A stretch of 64,000 nucleotides of DNA from Streptomyces roseochromogenus subsp. oscitans DS 12.976 (GTDB taxonomy: Bacteria > Actinomycetota > Actinomycetes > Streptomycetales > Streptomycetaceae): the NCBI RefSeq assembly GCF_000497445.1, contig NZ_CM002285.1, positions 9,330,961 to 9,394,960 of the forward strand, given 5' to 3'. Below, piece by piece: positions 1 through 7,843 of the stretch (positions are counted from its first letter, which is position 1; every line of letters starts with the position of its first letter). The notes below the pieces were generated by a model. It was given only the letters and a program-made list of their open reading frames with translations, did no database searches and was not told the DNA's origin. The position numbers and the translations under genes were made by a program.

Positions 1-105
1 GGGTGTTCTGTGACGGTTCGTTCTGAGCGGTCACGGGGTTGTGCCGGTGCTCAGCCCGACTCGGGCCCTGGCGAGAACGGCGTCGGCTGGGCCGGATCCG
101 TGCCA

Positions 106-648
106 TCAACTCCGGCGCCGAATCGTGATCTGTGGGTCCCAGCGGAAGAAGCCCAGTCGATTCTTACCGCTGAGGAGCTGGAAGAAGAATTTGTACCGGT
201 CGCTCCCTGACCTCTGGACGTGTGCGGCCCAGTAGTGCCCCAGGACGGCCTGCGTTTCGAATTCGTGGTCTGTTTCGGATACCGGGAGCGGAAGAAGAGC
301 GTCAACGATCACAGGTTGAAGGTCGCTGATGAGCTTCCTGTCAGTGCGGACCACGTACTTGTACAGCAGGACGCTGTAGTCGAAGCCGAGTGACAGGGTT
401 GTCTCGCGCCACCTGATCACGTCTCCAGGATCGGCTCTGACGCAAAGCCGGTGTGCCGACTGGCCGATCACGCCGTCCTGCTGGGTCGTCAGGTGGATCA
501 GTGCCGGGTCGACCGGCGTCGGTCGGGCGGGGTCCTGCGAGGGGTTCGGGTATCGCTCGACGATAGTGAAGGCATCGAATGCGATCAACACATTGACGAC
601 ACGCAGGCATTCCTGCGCAGTGCAACCTGCGGGGATTGCTGTGATCAC
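106..648 (-). CDS. AidA/PixA-family (inclusion body) protein, copy 1
   Basis: 180 aa with a GTG start at 648 and a GGAGGG ribosome site just upstream. The whole length matches the AidA/PixA family, named from Xenorhabdus PixA inclusion protein and Ralstonia AidA. It opens with the family hallmark VLIAFDAFTI followed by YPNPSQDP and ends in a KNRLGFFRWDP block. There is no signal peptide or membrane segment, so it is probably cytoplasmic and may self-assemble; its biochemical activity is not known. A second, clearly related copy lies upstream on the same strand, separated by a strong hairpin, so the two are probably separate transcripts. A tandem duplication is the simplest origin. The family call is firm, the function is not. 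Confidence 0.85.
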   Translation of the reverse strand: MITAIPAGCTAQECLRVVNVLIAFDAFTIVERYPNPSQDPARPTPVDPALIHLTTQQDGVIGQSAHRLCVRADPGDVIRWRETTLSLGFDYSVLLYKYVVRTDRKLISDLQPVIVDALLPLPVSETDHEFETQAVLGHYWAAHVQRSGSDRYKFFFQLLSGKNRLGFFRWDPQITIRRRS

Positions 649-735
649 GGTTCGCCCTCCTTCGGCTGTCCGATCGGATGATTCCGGTAATGCCGCACAA
701 TGGGCGTAAGAACCTGGAAGCCGCGGGAAGTCCAG

Positions 736-782
736 AGCCGGGCGGCCCAGCGGGCAGGATGCGCCCGCCGGGCCGCCCGGCT
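736..782 (-). terminator. Long hairpin between the two PixA-family genes
   Basis: Perfect 13-bp arms at 736-748 and 770-782, with further inner pairing of GCGGGC and GCCCGC. It lies about 50 bases past the stop of the gene at 832-1365 and has no U-tract, as is usual for Streptomyces terminators. It probably ends transcription of the upstream copy before the second copy. Confidence 0.7.
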
Positions 783-831
783 AGCCACGTGCGGAAGGGT
801 CTGTTGCCGTGACGGCTCCGTGCTCCGTCAC

Positions 832-1365
832 TCAGCGCGGCTTGATGGTGATGAACGGGTCCCATTGGAAGAACCCCAGCCGGTTCTTGCCGTCGAGAAG
901 CTGGAAGAAGAACCTGTACGTGACCGTTCCCAACTTCAGAACTTCCGTGCTCCAGTAGTGCTGCTCGATGTCCTGCGTTTCGAATTCGTGGCTGTTGGGG
1001 ATCGGCAGCGGCAGCCTGGCGTCGATCCTCCGGACCTGCGGGGGACTGATGAGGTGCTGGTCTGCGCTCACATACCTGTACAGCAGAGCGCTGTAGTCGA
1101 AGTTGAGCGACAGGGTTGTCTCGCGCCACCTGATCAGGTCTCCAGGACTGGCAGCGATGTTGAGCTCGGCTCCCGGCATGCCGATGATGCTGTCCTGGCG
1201 GGTCGTCATGTAAATCAGATCGTGGCCGACGTGTGTCGGATTGTTGGGGTCCTGGGAGGGGTTCGGGTACCGCTCCTTGATGGTGAAGGCGTCGTAGGAG
1301 ATCAACACGTTGATGATCTTCGAGGCTTGTGCGGGAAGGGCTTCTTCGTTGGCTTCTGCCGTCAT
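832..1365 (-). CDS. AidA/PixA-family (inclusion body) protein, copy 2
   Basis: 177 aa, ATG start with AGGAGAGG eight bases upstream. It carries the same family blocks as its neighbour: VLISYDAFTI, YPNPSQDP, the WRETTLSL(N/G)FDYS core and KNRLGFFQWDP at the end. The two proteins are obvious paralogues, collinear with only a few one-residue indels. It is cytoplasmic by sequence and has no recognisable catalytic motif. It has its own terminator hairpin downstream. The region upstream (1366-2068) contains no other recognisable gene, so the pair is not visibly part of a larger operon. Confidence 0.85.
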   Translation of the reverse strand: MTAEANEEALPAQASKIINVLISYDAFTIKERYPNPSQDPNNPTHVGHDLIYMTTRQDSIIGMPGAELNIAASPGDLIRWRETTLSLNFDYSALLYRYVSADQHLISPPQVRRIDARLPLPIPNSHEFETQDIEQHYWSTEVLKLGTVTYRFFFQLLDGKNRLGFFQWDPFITIKPR

Positions 1366-2068
1366 GGTTCCTCTCCTTTTCTCTGCCGCTCTGGCGACGC
1401 TTGCCGGGTCGCGCGACGAGCATGTAGATCTGGGGACCGGGGAACTCTGGAACTCCTTTCGCGCGAATATCTTCCACGGCTGGTGCGCGGATCACGAACC
1501 CTGGGTCACTTTTCGTTGCGGCGAATATTCAGCTACACAGAAGCTCGCAACCTGCCGTTGGTGGAACACGAAGAAGAATTACAGCTACTAGATACGCTAA
1601 CAAGCACGGTATCCGGACATGCGTGAGAATTGGACGTGAAAACCCCCTATGAAGTCACGGTGATGAAGCCTGAAATATGCCATCAGCCAAGGCCGTGCAG
1701 AGGACCGGCTCTCGCTTGTGTCACGCCAGGCGCTCTCTTCTCTTCTGTGAGCGGGGCGTGTTCCGGGCGGGATGAGGGAAGTACTGTGTGGCGACGGGGT
1801 GCGTACAAGTTGCGCTGACAACAACGAAATTAGGATCGGTCAGAACCGGCGAGGTCATGCGCATATGACAACAGCAGAGCGTTCTGTGCACCGCAGCCCA
1901 GGACTTGCGCCGCTCGATCAGCGGCGCGGTGATTGTCCGTGGCGCCGGTTGACACGACACGCCGACCGCACCATCGGGCTCATGCACTTCGCCTTTGCTG
2001 GCCGCGAAACCGGGTGAGGTTATCCGGAGCCGAGAAGCCATGGCCATGACCCGTCACCCGTTGCGACG
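1366..2068. other. Gene-poor stretch, nothing recognised
   Basis: About 700 bases without a convincing gene on either strand. The open frames present have no recognisable domain or credible start. The part next to 1365 should hold the promoter of the PixA-family gene. Confidence 0.4.
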
Positions 2069-2094
2069 GCGGCACCTTCGGGAGTACCGGGCCA
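2069..2094 (+). repeat. 26-bp direct repeat, copy 1
   Basis: Matches 2485-2510 in the same orientation with one mismatch (position 2075). The core is CTTCGGGAGTACCGGGCCA. The two copies bracket the MITE-like element with unequal spacing (91 bases on the left, 66 on the right), so they are not its target duplication. Origin unknown. Confidence 0.7.
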
Positions 2095-2185
2095 AGGAGC
2101 GAGTTCACGAATCCTGAATCCCAAGAAATCCGCAGGTCAACGTGCTGGACAGGCGTCAAGACGCTTCCCTCGCCAGGGAGTCGGG

Positions 2186-2418
2186 TGTGCCGGGACACGG
2201 TAGTTGTCACCGAACAACGTCCACGACCTGGTGGTCGACGGCGGCGGGACACGGTGGTTGTCACCAGCGGGACGCGGTTCTTGTCACCACGGCGCTGAGG
2301 ACAGCGCGTATGTCACCGGTTTCACGACGCCGACCAGCGTCGACGACTCGGCCGTGCGTTATCGCCGCTCGCGGTGACAGAAACCCTGTCCAGGTGGCAA
2401 CTGTCGTGTCCCGGCACA
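2186..2418. mobile_element. 233-bp MITE-like element with TIRs and 5-bp target duplication
   Basis: The ends are inverted repeats starting TGTGCCGGGACACG. The first 14 bases are identical in both ends, and 23 of the first 26 match. The element begins TG and ends CA and is flanked by TCGGG on both sides (2181-2185 and 2419-2423), a perfect 5-bp target duplication. Inside each end the subterminal motif GGGACACGGTnnTTGTCACC recurs: three good copies on the left (2192-2211, 2246-2265, 2269-2288), a weaker one at 2298-2317, and inverted copies at 2373-2391 and 2393-2412. Several repeats inside each end, TG/CA termini and a short duplication are features of IS21-type elements. It has no coding capacity, so it looks like an internally deleted, non-autonomous derivative. 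The IS21 assignment is inference. Confidence 0.8.
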
Positions 2419-2484
2419 TCGGGCAACAGGTGGCGACGCTTCACCGCAGGCCAAAGGTGATTACGGAGAGTTACTTTTCACTTC

Positions 2485-2510
2485 GCGGCAGCTTCGGGAG
2501 TACCGGGCCA
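2485..2510 (+). repeat. 26-bp direct repeat, copy 2
   Basis: Second copy of the repeat at 2069-2094. It ends 34 bases before the stop codon of the cyclophilin gene, which lies on the other strand, so it sits in that gene's 3' region. Confidence 0.7.
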
Positions 2511-2544
2511 CCATGCGGACCGTTGAACCTCGCAGAACACCCAG

Positions 2545-3045
2545 TCAGAGCTGACCGGATTCGTCGATGACGATCTTCTGCGAGGTCTTCCCTGACTGAC
2601 TGCCGAAGGCCTCGATCTTCTTCACCACGTCCATGCCGCTGGTGACCTCGCCGAATACGACGTGCTTCCCATCCAGCCATGAGGTCACCGCGGTGGTGAT
2701 GAAGAACTGCGATCCGTTGGTGTTCGGGCCAGCGTTGGCCATGCTGAGGAGGCCGGGCCGGTCGTGCTTGAGCTTGAAGTTCTCGTCCGCGAACTTGGCG
2801 CCGTAGATGCTCTTGCCGCCGGTTCCGTTGTGGTTGGTGAAGTCGCCGCCTTGGAGCATGAACTGGGGAATGACCCGGTGGAAGGTCGAGCCCGCATAAC
2901 CGAAGCCCTGCTCGCCAGTGCACAGCGCCCGGAAATTCTCCGCTGTTTTGGGCACCGTGTCCGCGAAGAGCATGAACGTGATCCGCCCGAGAGGTTGACC
3001 GTTAGCACTGACGTCGAAGTAGACCTGGGGATTAGACGCTGACAT
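2545..3045 (-). CDS. ppiA: Cyclophilin-type peptidyl-prolyl cis-trans isomerase
   Basis: 166 aa, the usual length of a single-domain cyclophilin. The start is ATG at 3045, chosen because the family begins near [13 protein letters not shown] and a GAAGG site lies about 10 bases upstream; an in-frame start at 3060 would add five residues. Signature blocks are [20 protein letters not shown] (active-site arginine in FHRVIP), [33 protein letters not shown] and KHVVFGEV. It catalyses proline isomerisation during protein folding. There is no signal peptide, so it is cytoplasmic. It appears intact and stands alone. Confidence 0.95.
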   Translation of the reverse strand: MSASNPQVYFDVSANGQPLGRITFMLFADTVPKTAENFRALCTGEQGFGYAGSTFHRVIPQFMLQGGDFTNHNGTGGKSIYGAKFADENFKLKHDRPGLLSMANAGPNTNGSQFFITTAVTSWLDGKHVVFGEVTSGMDVVKKIEAFGSQSGKTSQKIVIDESGQL

Positions 3046-3252
3046 ACAGCATACCTTCACTCATTCCAGGCTGAAGACGGTGTTCGCACCGCAATCGGCA
3101 CCCGCACGGGTGAAGGGCTACCAGCCCGGCGTCTAGTTCAACCAGCCACCGCTGGGCAGAGCAGGCTGGCGACCCGCAACGCCAATTGGGTTACCGAGCC
3201 GTGTCTGGTGCGTCCATTCGGTGTGAGGCGTTCTGCGAGCGTTCGCCGGATC

Positions 3253-3675
3253 TCAGCTTGAGCTGGCCTCTGGGGCAGCTGGTGCTGCCTTGGCGAGGGT
3301 GAACAGGCCGGGCTCAGGTTCGGTGAGGATGTCGCGGGTCACCAGGCGTTTCAGCTTGGCACGGGTGTTTTCGGTGTGCCGCGGCTCGGTGCCGAGGCCG
3401 AGCGCCCGGGAGACCTCCCTGGCGCGGAGCCCTTCTCCCGCCTGCTCGAAGAGCGCCAGGATCTCGCGGTATCCGTCAGGCAGCGGCTCAGGTGGCGGGG
3501 TGCCCTCCTCGGGGGCCAGTTCCAGGATGGTCTCCCGGGTGGTCTCCAGACGGTTCAACGTCTCTTCGGCCGCGGCGAGTTGTTCAGTGAGCCAGGCAAT
3601 CTGGTCACGCAATCGTTCGGCCGTCTCGCGGATGAGCTGCTGCCGGGTCTCGATCTTCTCCAGGAGTTCCCTCAT
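3253..3675 (-). CDS. Coiled-coil plus winged-helix protein next to an IS5-type transposase
   Basis: 140 aa. Residues about 1-60 form a heptad-rich coiled coil (KIETRQQLIRETAERLRDQI onward). After a proline linker, residues about 80-130 look like a winged helix (REVSRALGL, then RAKLKRLVTRDIL, ending PGLFTLAKA). It lies directly downstream of the IS5-type transposase on the same strand and overlaps that reading frame by about 70 bases. A related but truncated protein sits beside the second IS5-type remnant at 5.8 kb. From memory, similar small proteins often accompany such elements in Streptomyces. A role in regulating or assisting transposition is inference. The reading frame looks intact. Confidence 0.7.
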   Translation of the reverse strand: MRELLEKIETRQQLIRETAERLRDQIAWLTEQLAAAEETLNRLETTRETILELAPEEGTPPPEPLPDGYREILALFEQAGEGLRAREVSRALGLGTEPRHTENTRAKLKRLVTRDILTEPEPGLFTLAKAAPAAPEASSS

Positions 3676-4624
3676 CGACGCTCCCGCTGGTCGGGGATGC
3701 TGCGTGCCGGGCCGGCGGATCGCGCCAGGTCGGGGTGGAGGTGCGGGTGAGGCGCCGGAGCATGACGTCGGTCATGGACCAGTGGATCATTGCCACCGAG
3801 CTGGCTGGCCGTGCTTCGTAGTCGCGTGCCAGACGCCGGTGGAGCATAAGGGTGCCCAGAGTCTGCTCGACCACCCACCGCTTGGGCTCCGGCACGAACC
3901 CTCGTGCACCGGGCTCGCGTTGGACGATCTCGACGTCGATTCCGAGGCGGGCGCCGTGTTCGACCACCTGGTTTTTGAATCCGGCGTCCACTCATGCCTT
4001 CGTCACGGTCGGCGCGGAGGCGGCGGCCTTGTCCAGCAGCGTGATGCCGATCGCGTTGTCGTGGACACTGGCCGCGACTACGACGGCCGCGATGACCAGG
4101 CCGAGAACGTCGGTGGCGATGCCTCTCTTGCGGCCCGGGCTCTTCTTCCCCGGATCCAGCCCGGTCGTCTGCTTCGGTGCGTTCACCGACCCGCGCACGG
4201 TCTGGGAGTCCATCACGACCGCGGTGGGGTCCTCGCTCCGTCTGCGGCTTTCGCGGACCTGCCAGCGCAGCAGGTCATGGATGGTCTCGGCAGTGCCGTC
4301 GTCGCGCCATCTGCCGAAGTAGTAGTACACGGCGCTCTTCGGCGGCAGGTCGTGGGGAAGGTAGCGCCACTGGCAGCCGGTGCGGGCCTGATAGAGGATC
4401 GCGTTGACGATCTCCCGCATCGCGTACTCGATCTCGAGCGGTGGCGGTCGAATGCGGGTCCCGGTCGGGTGATCCATCCGTGGCGAGGGCATGGGGAAGG
4501 GGCTTCCTGAACAGCTCGTGGGTGTCGAACCATGCGGCAACAGGAGGTCCCAGTGCCGCAGTCTTCCATGTCGATGACAGGGCAGCCCGACTTGGCTGCT
4601 CTGCCATGTGACTGCCTCGCGCAC
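3605..4624 (-). pseudogene. IS5-family transposase interrupted by an in-frame TGA
   Basis: Two consecutive pieces lie in the same frame, split only by a TGA at 3992-3994. The upstream piece has the IS5-type blocks REIVNAILYQARTGCQWRYL, VVMDSQTVRGS (first Asp of the DDE triad), DPGKKSPGRKRGIATD and TLLDKAA. The downstream piece continues VDAGFKNQVVEHG (second Asp) and RWVVEQTLGTLMLHRRLARDYE (DDE Glu region). Relatives have tryptophan where this has the stop (KAWVD), so one TGG-to-TGA change explains it. The first 40-50 codons of the frame are poorly conserved, so the true start is unclear. Unless the stop is read through, no functional transposase is made. Confidence 0.85.
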
Positions 4625-4755
4625 GTGTGCGCAAACGCGGCCGACCGGCCCGAGCGGCAGCGCCGGTACCGGACATGACGGACGGGGAGCGGGCGGCGAT
4701 CCAGCCCACGGCGCCGCCTCTCACCCTGCGTCCATCGACCGAGGGGCTCGACCGC

Positions 4756-4761
4756 TACACT
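4756..4761 (+). promoter_or_regulatory. Candidate -10 box for the lipoprotein gene
   Basis: TACACT fits the Streptomyces vegetative -10 and lies 40 bases ahead of the GTG start at 4801. No clear -35 is visible. Confidence 0.35.
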
Positions 4762-4800
4762 GCCTGCGCCGGTCGAACTGATGATCCAAAGGTTGGGGCT

Positions 4801-5583
4801 GTGAATCTAAAGGCCAGACGCGTTGCGTGCGCAGCGGCTCTCTCGCTGGGCATTATTCCGGTGTCGGCGTGCAGCAGTGCCAGCGGGACGGCCCAGGCAC
4901 CCCACAAGCCTTTGCCAACTGCCGCAAGGCAGTCGACACAGTCGAGTTCCAACCCCACCCATTCACCAGCCGGCTCCACTTCGCCTTCGGCGGCGAGTGG
5001 GACCCCAATGACGGAGAGTCAGCTAAAGGCTGCCGCGATAGCCGCCGCAGACGTTCCGGGCCTGCGAGCCGACCCAGCACATGACAGTACCGGGATCATG
5101 ACCCGAAGGCTCACAGCGAGCTCCGGAGGGCCGGTCTGCACGGAATTCCTGAACGCTTCCAACGCGTCCGTAGACTCCTACCATCCCTCTTCCGAGCTGG
5201 GTAGGGCCTTCACCGCCAACACGGCCGCCGGAACGATGAAGATCAGGGTCTCCTTGGTGGGCCATGCCTCGTCGGCCGATGCACAGCAGGTCATCAACGA
5301 CACTCGTAGCTCTGCAAAGGGATGCTCCCATCTTACGGACGAGGGTGGGAAGCAGCGCATGAACCTGGCCCCCCTGCCGCTGCCGGTAATGGGTGACGAT
5401 TCCACCGTTACCCGTGTCGGTCTGATATCCGGCAGGCTGAGCGAATGCGTGACCATTGGCCTGGTGCGAGTTGGCACGGTATCGCTCACCATCACGGTGT
5501 TCGCACATGACGGGTATTACCCCCACATGCTGCAAGAGGTGGCGAAAGCGTCCGTGAGCAAGCTCCAAAAAGCCCAACGCTAG
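4801..5583 (+). CDS. Secreted lipoprotein with two conserved-type cysteines, PknH-sensor-like
   Basis: 260 aa with a GTG start at 4801, chosen because it directly precedes a basic n-region (KARR), a hydrophobic core and the lipobox VSAC; an AAAGG site lies just upstream. Residues about 25-70 are a Ser/Thr/Pro-rich linker. The mature domain has a cysteine in GGPVCTEFLN, another in KGCSHL, the PLPVMGDDS segment and a further one in SECVTI. This layout resembles the extracellular sensor domain of PknH-type lipoproteins. It should be anchored outside the membrane. The lipoprotein at 27700 has a similar plan. No operon partner is visible. The fold call is inference, the lipoprotein call is strong. 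Confidence 0.8.
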   Translation: MNLKARRVACAAALSLGIIPVSACSSASGTAQAPHKPLPTAARQSTQSSSNPTHSPAGSTSPSAASGTPMTESQLKAAAIAAADVPGLRADPAHDSTGIMTRRLTASSGGPVCTEFLNASNASVDSYHPSSELGRAFTANTAAGTMKIRVSLVGHASSADAQQVINDTRSSAKGCSHLTDEGGKQRMNLAPLPLPVMGDDSTVTRVGLISGRLSECVTIGLVRVGTVSLTITVFAHDGYYPHMLQEVAKASVSKLQKAQR

Positions 5584-5819
5584 ATCGTTGTCTCCTATCC
5601 CGATGCGCGCCTGACATTGCGGCGTCAGGGAAGGCCCGAGCGGCGTAAGTAGCCTGTTGTCGTACCGATCTTGGGGTTTGTCGATCGAACGGGAGTCCCG
5701 ATTGGGTGGCCGCAGTGTTCCGTGTCGAGGGCCGGGCGGTCCAGTTCCGTCACGTTGGAGTGTGACTGTCTGGCTCACCGGTTCGGAAACGCCGCCGACA
5801 CCGGCTCCCGGCGGCCGCG

Positions 5820-6176
5820 TCATCCGACGGACATGACGGACGCGGAGTGAGCAGCCATCCGGCCGTTGCTGCCTATGCCTGGCTGGATGCGCGGCCGGGG
5901 AGGGCAGTCGGAGGCGTATTTCGGCTTCGCCGCCTCCCGGGGCGCCGATGGTGCGTCCGCATCCCGCACATCCGGGGTGGTCTCCGTCTCGGCGCTGCTG
6001 CCGCCGTCCGGATCCAGTACCGTACCGACCCGTCTGCGATCGATCGCCCACTCCTGCCATTCCTGCTCGGCCGGGGCCAGTTCGGCGTGGATGCGGTGGG
6101 CCTGCTCACGCAGCTCGTCCACGCGACGGCGAGCACCCAGCTCACGCTGTTCCAACAGCCCAGCCACCGACGGCAT
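5820..6176 (-). CDS. Truncated coiled-coil accessory protein, IS-associated
   Basis: 118 aa. The first 60 residues (LLEQRELGARRRVDELREQA and EQEWQEWAIDRRRVG) form a coiled coil like the N-terminal half of the protein at 3253-3675. After about residue 80 the frame runs antisense through the 5' end of an IS5-type transposase remnant, so the usual C-terminal winged helix is missing. I read this as a real N-terminal half fused by rearrangement to meaningless sequence. It may not be expressed. Confidence 0.5.
   Translation of the reverse strand: MPSVAGLLEQRELGARRRVDELREQAHRIHAELAPAEQEWQEWAIDRRRVGTVLDPDGGSSAETETTPDVRDADAPSAPREAAKPKYASDCPPRPRIQPGIGSNGRMAAHSASVMSVG
5833..5930 (+). pseudogene. N-terminal scrap of an IS5-family transposase
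   Basis: Translates as MTDAE, stop, AAIRPLLPMPGWMRGRGGQ. This is the typical start of IS5-type transposases, in which the stop position is tryptophan (MTDAEW). As in the copy at 3.6-4.6 kb, TGG has become TGA. The rest of the gene is absent: homology fades within about 30 codons. Confidence 0.6.
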
Positions 6177-6367
6177 CCGCGACCTCCCCAGGAGCGACAG
6201 TACGCCAGGCCACCACTCCCACGGGACCGCCGACCCTACGCCCGACCAGCGGAAACGCAGCCCTCAAGTCCGGAAAGACAACAGCTTCTTACCGACACCC
6301 AGTAACTGGCCGTCGGGACTCCAAGATCATCCCGCGGCGGGTTTCTGGCGTATCTGGGTCATGCCCC

Positions 6368-6505
6368 TACGACGAGCGGGAGAAAGTCGTCCAGCAGATC
6401 GCCGACATGTTCGGCGTGCCCCGCTCGACGGTGTGCGGACACCTCGACAAGACCGAGACAGTCCCGCGCCAGCCGAAGAAGACCGCGGTCACGAAGCCCC
6501 GACCG
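6368..6505 (+). pseudogene. C-terminal helix-turn-helix scrap of a serine recombinase
   Basis: Translation includes VQQIADMFGVPRSTVCGHLD followed by a KKTAVTKP tail, the Hin/resolvase-type C-terminal DNA-binding domain. The catalytic domain is missing upstream, so this is a relic. A second, differently truncated resolvase relic lies at 48958-49287. Confidence 0.6.
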
Positions 6506-6589
6506 CTACGCTGCGGCTGGGGTCAGAGAGAGGAGCCCAGGGCCGATTCCGAAGGACGCCTCGCACATCGAGTTCACTCAGTGCGCCTC

Positions 6590-7255
6590 TCGGCTACAGC
6601 CTCGGCGAGTGCACCCCGTCGACGACGCGGCCCTCAGTCTCTTCGTCCTGCACACGCGGGCGGCTCCCGCCTCGCCGGCGCTGATGGGTGCCGCACCTCC
6701 CCGACGACTGGGACGTCTGCCGTGTCGAGGCGCCCAGCCGGGGCCCACTAAGCGCGATGCCCGTCCCGAGAGCGCCACCGGCCTCGCCGCCTGCTCCTCA
6801 CGGACCTGCGCCCCTGTTGGACACGCCATTCGCCCTGTTAGGCCACAGCATGGGCGCCCTCGCCGCGTACGAGATGACACTCCAGCTCGTCGAACAGGGC
6901 CTGGAGCGTCCGGTGTCGCTCGGTATCCCCGCCTGCGAGGCGCCTTCCGCCGAGCAGCCCCGCTTCGGCAGCACGGCCCTGCACACACTGCCCTCTGACG
7001 GCCTGGACTCCGCCCTCGCCGCCATGGCGGCCTGCCAGGGGCGATCTTTGAGGACGACGACATCTGTGCGGTGTGTGGGCCGCGCCTGCGCGCGGACTTC
7101 CGCCGGGTGAAGAACTGGCGCCCGCGCGCCGCGGACCGCGCCCGCACACCCATTACCCTGCTCGCTGTTCGGCGGCGAGGACGACCACGTGGTCAGCCGC
7201 GACCAGCTCCTCGTCTGAGCCCGGGGCGCCGGCTTGATCCGCCACCTTCCAGGGA
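6590..7255 (+). pseudogene. Decayed type II thioesterase of a PKS/NRPS pathway
   Basis: The family's blocks appear in order but in changing frames: LFVLH (near 6640), PDDWDVCRVEAPSRG (near 6690), FALLGHSMGALAAYE with the nucleophile serine (near 6830), LERPVSLGI, then EDDDICAVCGPRLRADF (near 7055) and GGEDDHVVSRDQL (near 7175), which stops early. At least three frameshifts are needed to join them. Such enzymes remove wrong or stalled acyl groups from carrier proteins. No PKS or NRPS gene is visible in the window, so this is an orphan relic of a lost or distant cluster. Confidence 0.75.
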
Positions 7256-7843
7256 CCGCCCTCAGTAGCGGTCCCCACCCTTGCCACAGCTCGGGCGAAT
7301 GCTCACTCAGAGTATTCACCAACGTGTAGGCAAGGCCCGCCGTGACCCCTATCCGGGCACGGGTGTGTCCGGAGGGCGGGCGGGGCGGACGGGCAAGGAA
7401 GTGGGCCCCTTCGGAAACGGCCTGCGGCCATGGGGCGGGGTAAAAGCTCCCGTCGCCCAGTGGTCGGCCCCCCGCGCGGGGCCAGAACCTCGCGCGTTCC
7501 GTTCTGGGGCTCAGTCCGCGTGTTGGGGAAGTCTCCTGCACTGTGTTACGGCGCGCCCCCGATACGACTGCGGTGTGATGGTGCGACGGGTTTCCGCGGG
7601 CCTGGGCTGACGGCGTTGCGTGAGTTCTGGGAGAGACCGGACACGCTGGCCCATTGTTGCTGAAAGTAACGGCGTGGTCTCGTGCTGGCTGACATCATCG
7701 GCTCTACTCGCGGCAGTTTTCGACGTTTGGTCTGCGGCGAGAGGACTGTGCGCTGGTGTGACGTGCTGGGAGGGAGCTCTGCTTGGCTTGCGCACGTTGA
7801 TGACGGTCCGGCCTGTCCGCGCGATGTTTTGGGGGCACCGTCG
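7256..7843. other. Gene-poor stretch, nothing recognised
   Basis: About 590 bases with only low-credibility open frames. An in-frame upstream extension of the next gene starts at 7682, but it lacks family-like features, and I placed the start at 7844. Confidence 0.4.

Noticed and set aside
341-1495. Minus-strand frame of about 384 codons across both PixA-family genes
   Set aside because: It is the wrong frame over two genes with clear family matches.
2186-2418. Repeats here considered as a CRISPR array
   Set aside because: The motif copies are imperfect, unevenly spaced and in both orientations within element ends, and no cas gene is present.
4656-4720. Possible third IS5 N-terminal scrap (MTDGERAAIQP)
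   Set aside because: Only about ten residues match and no further block follows; too short to annotate.
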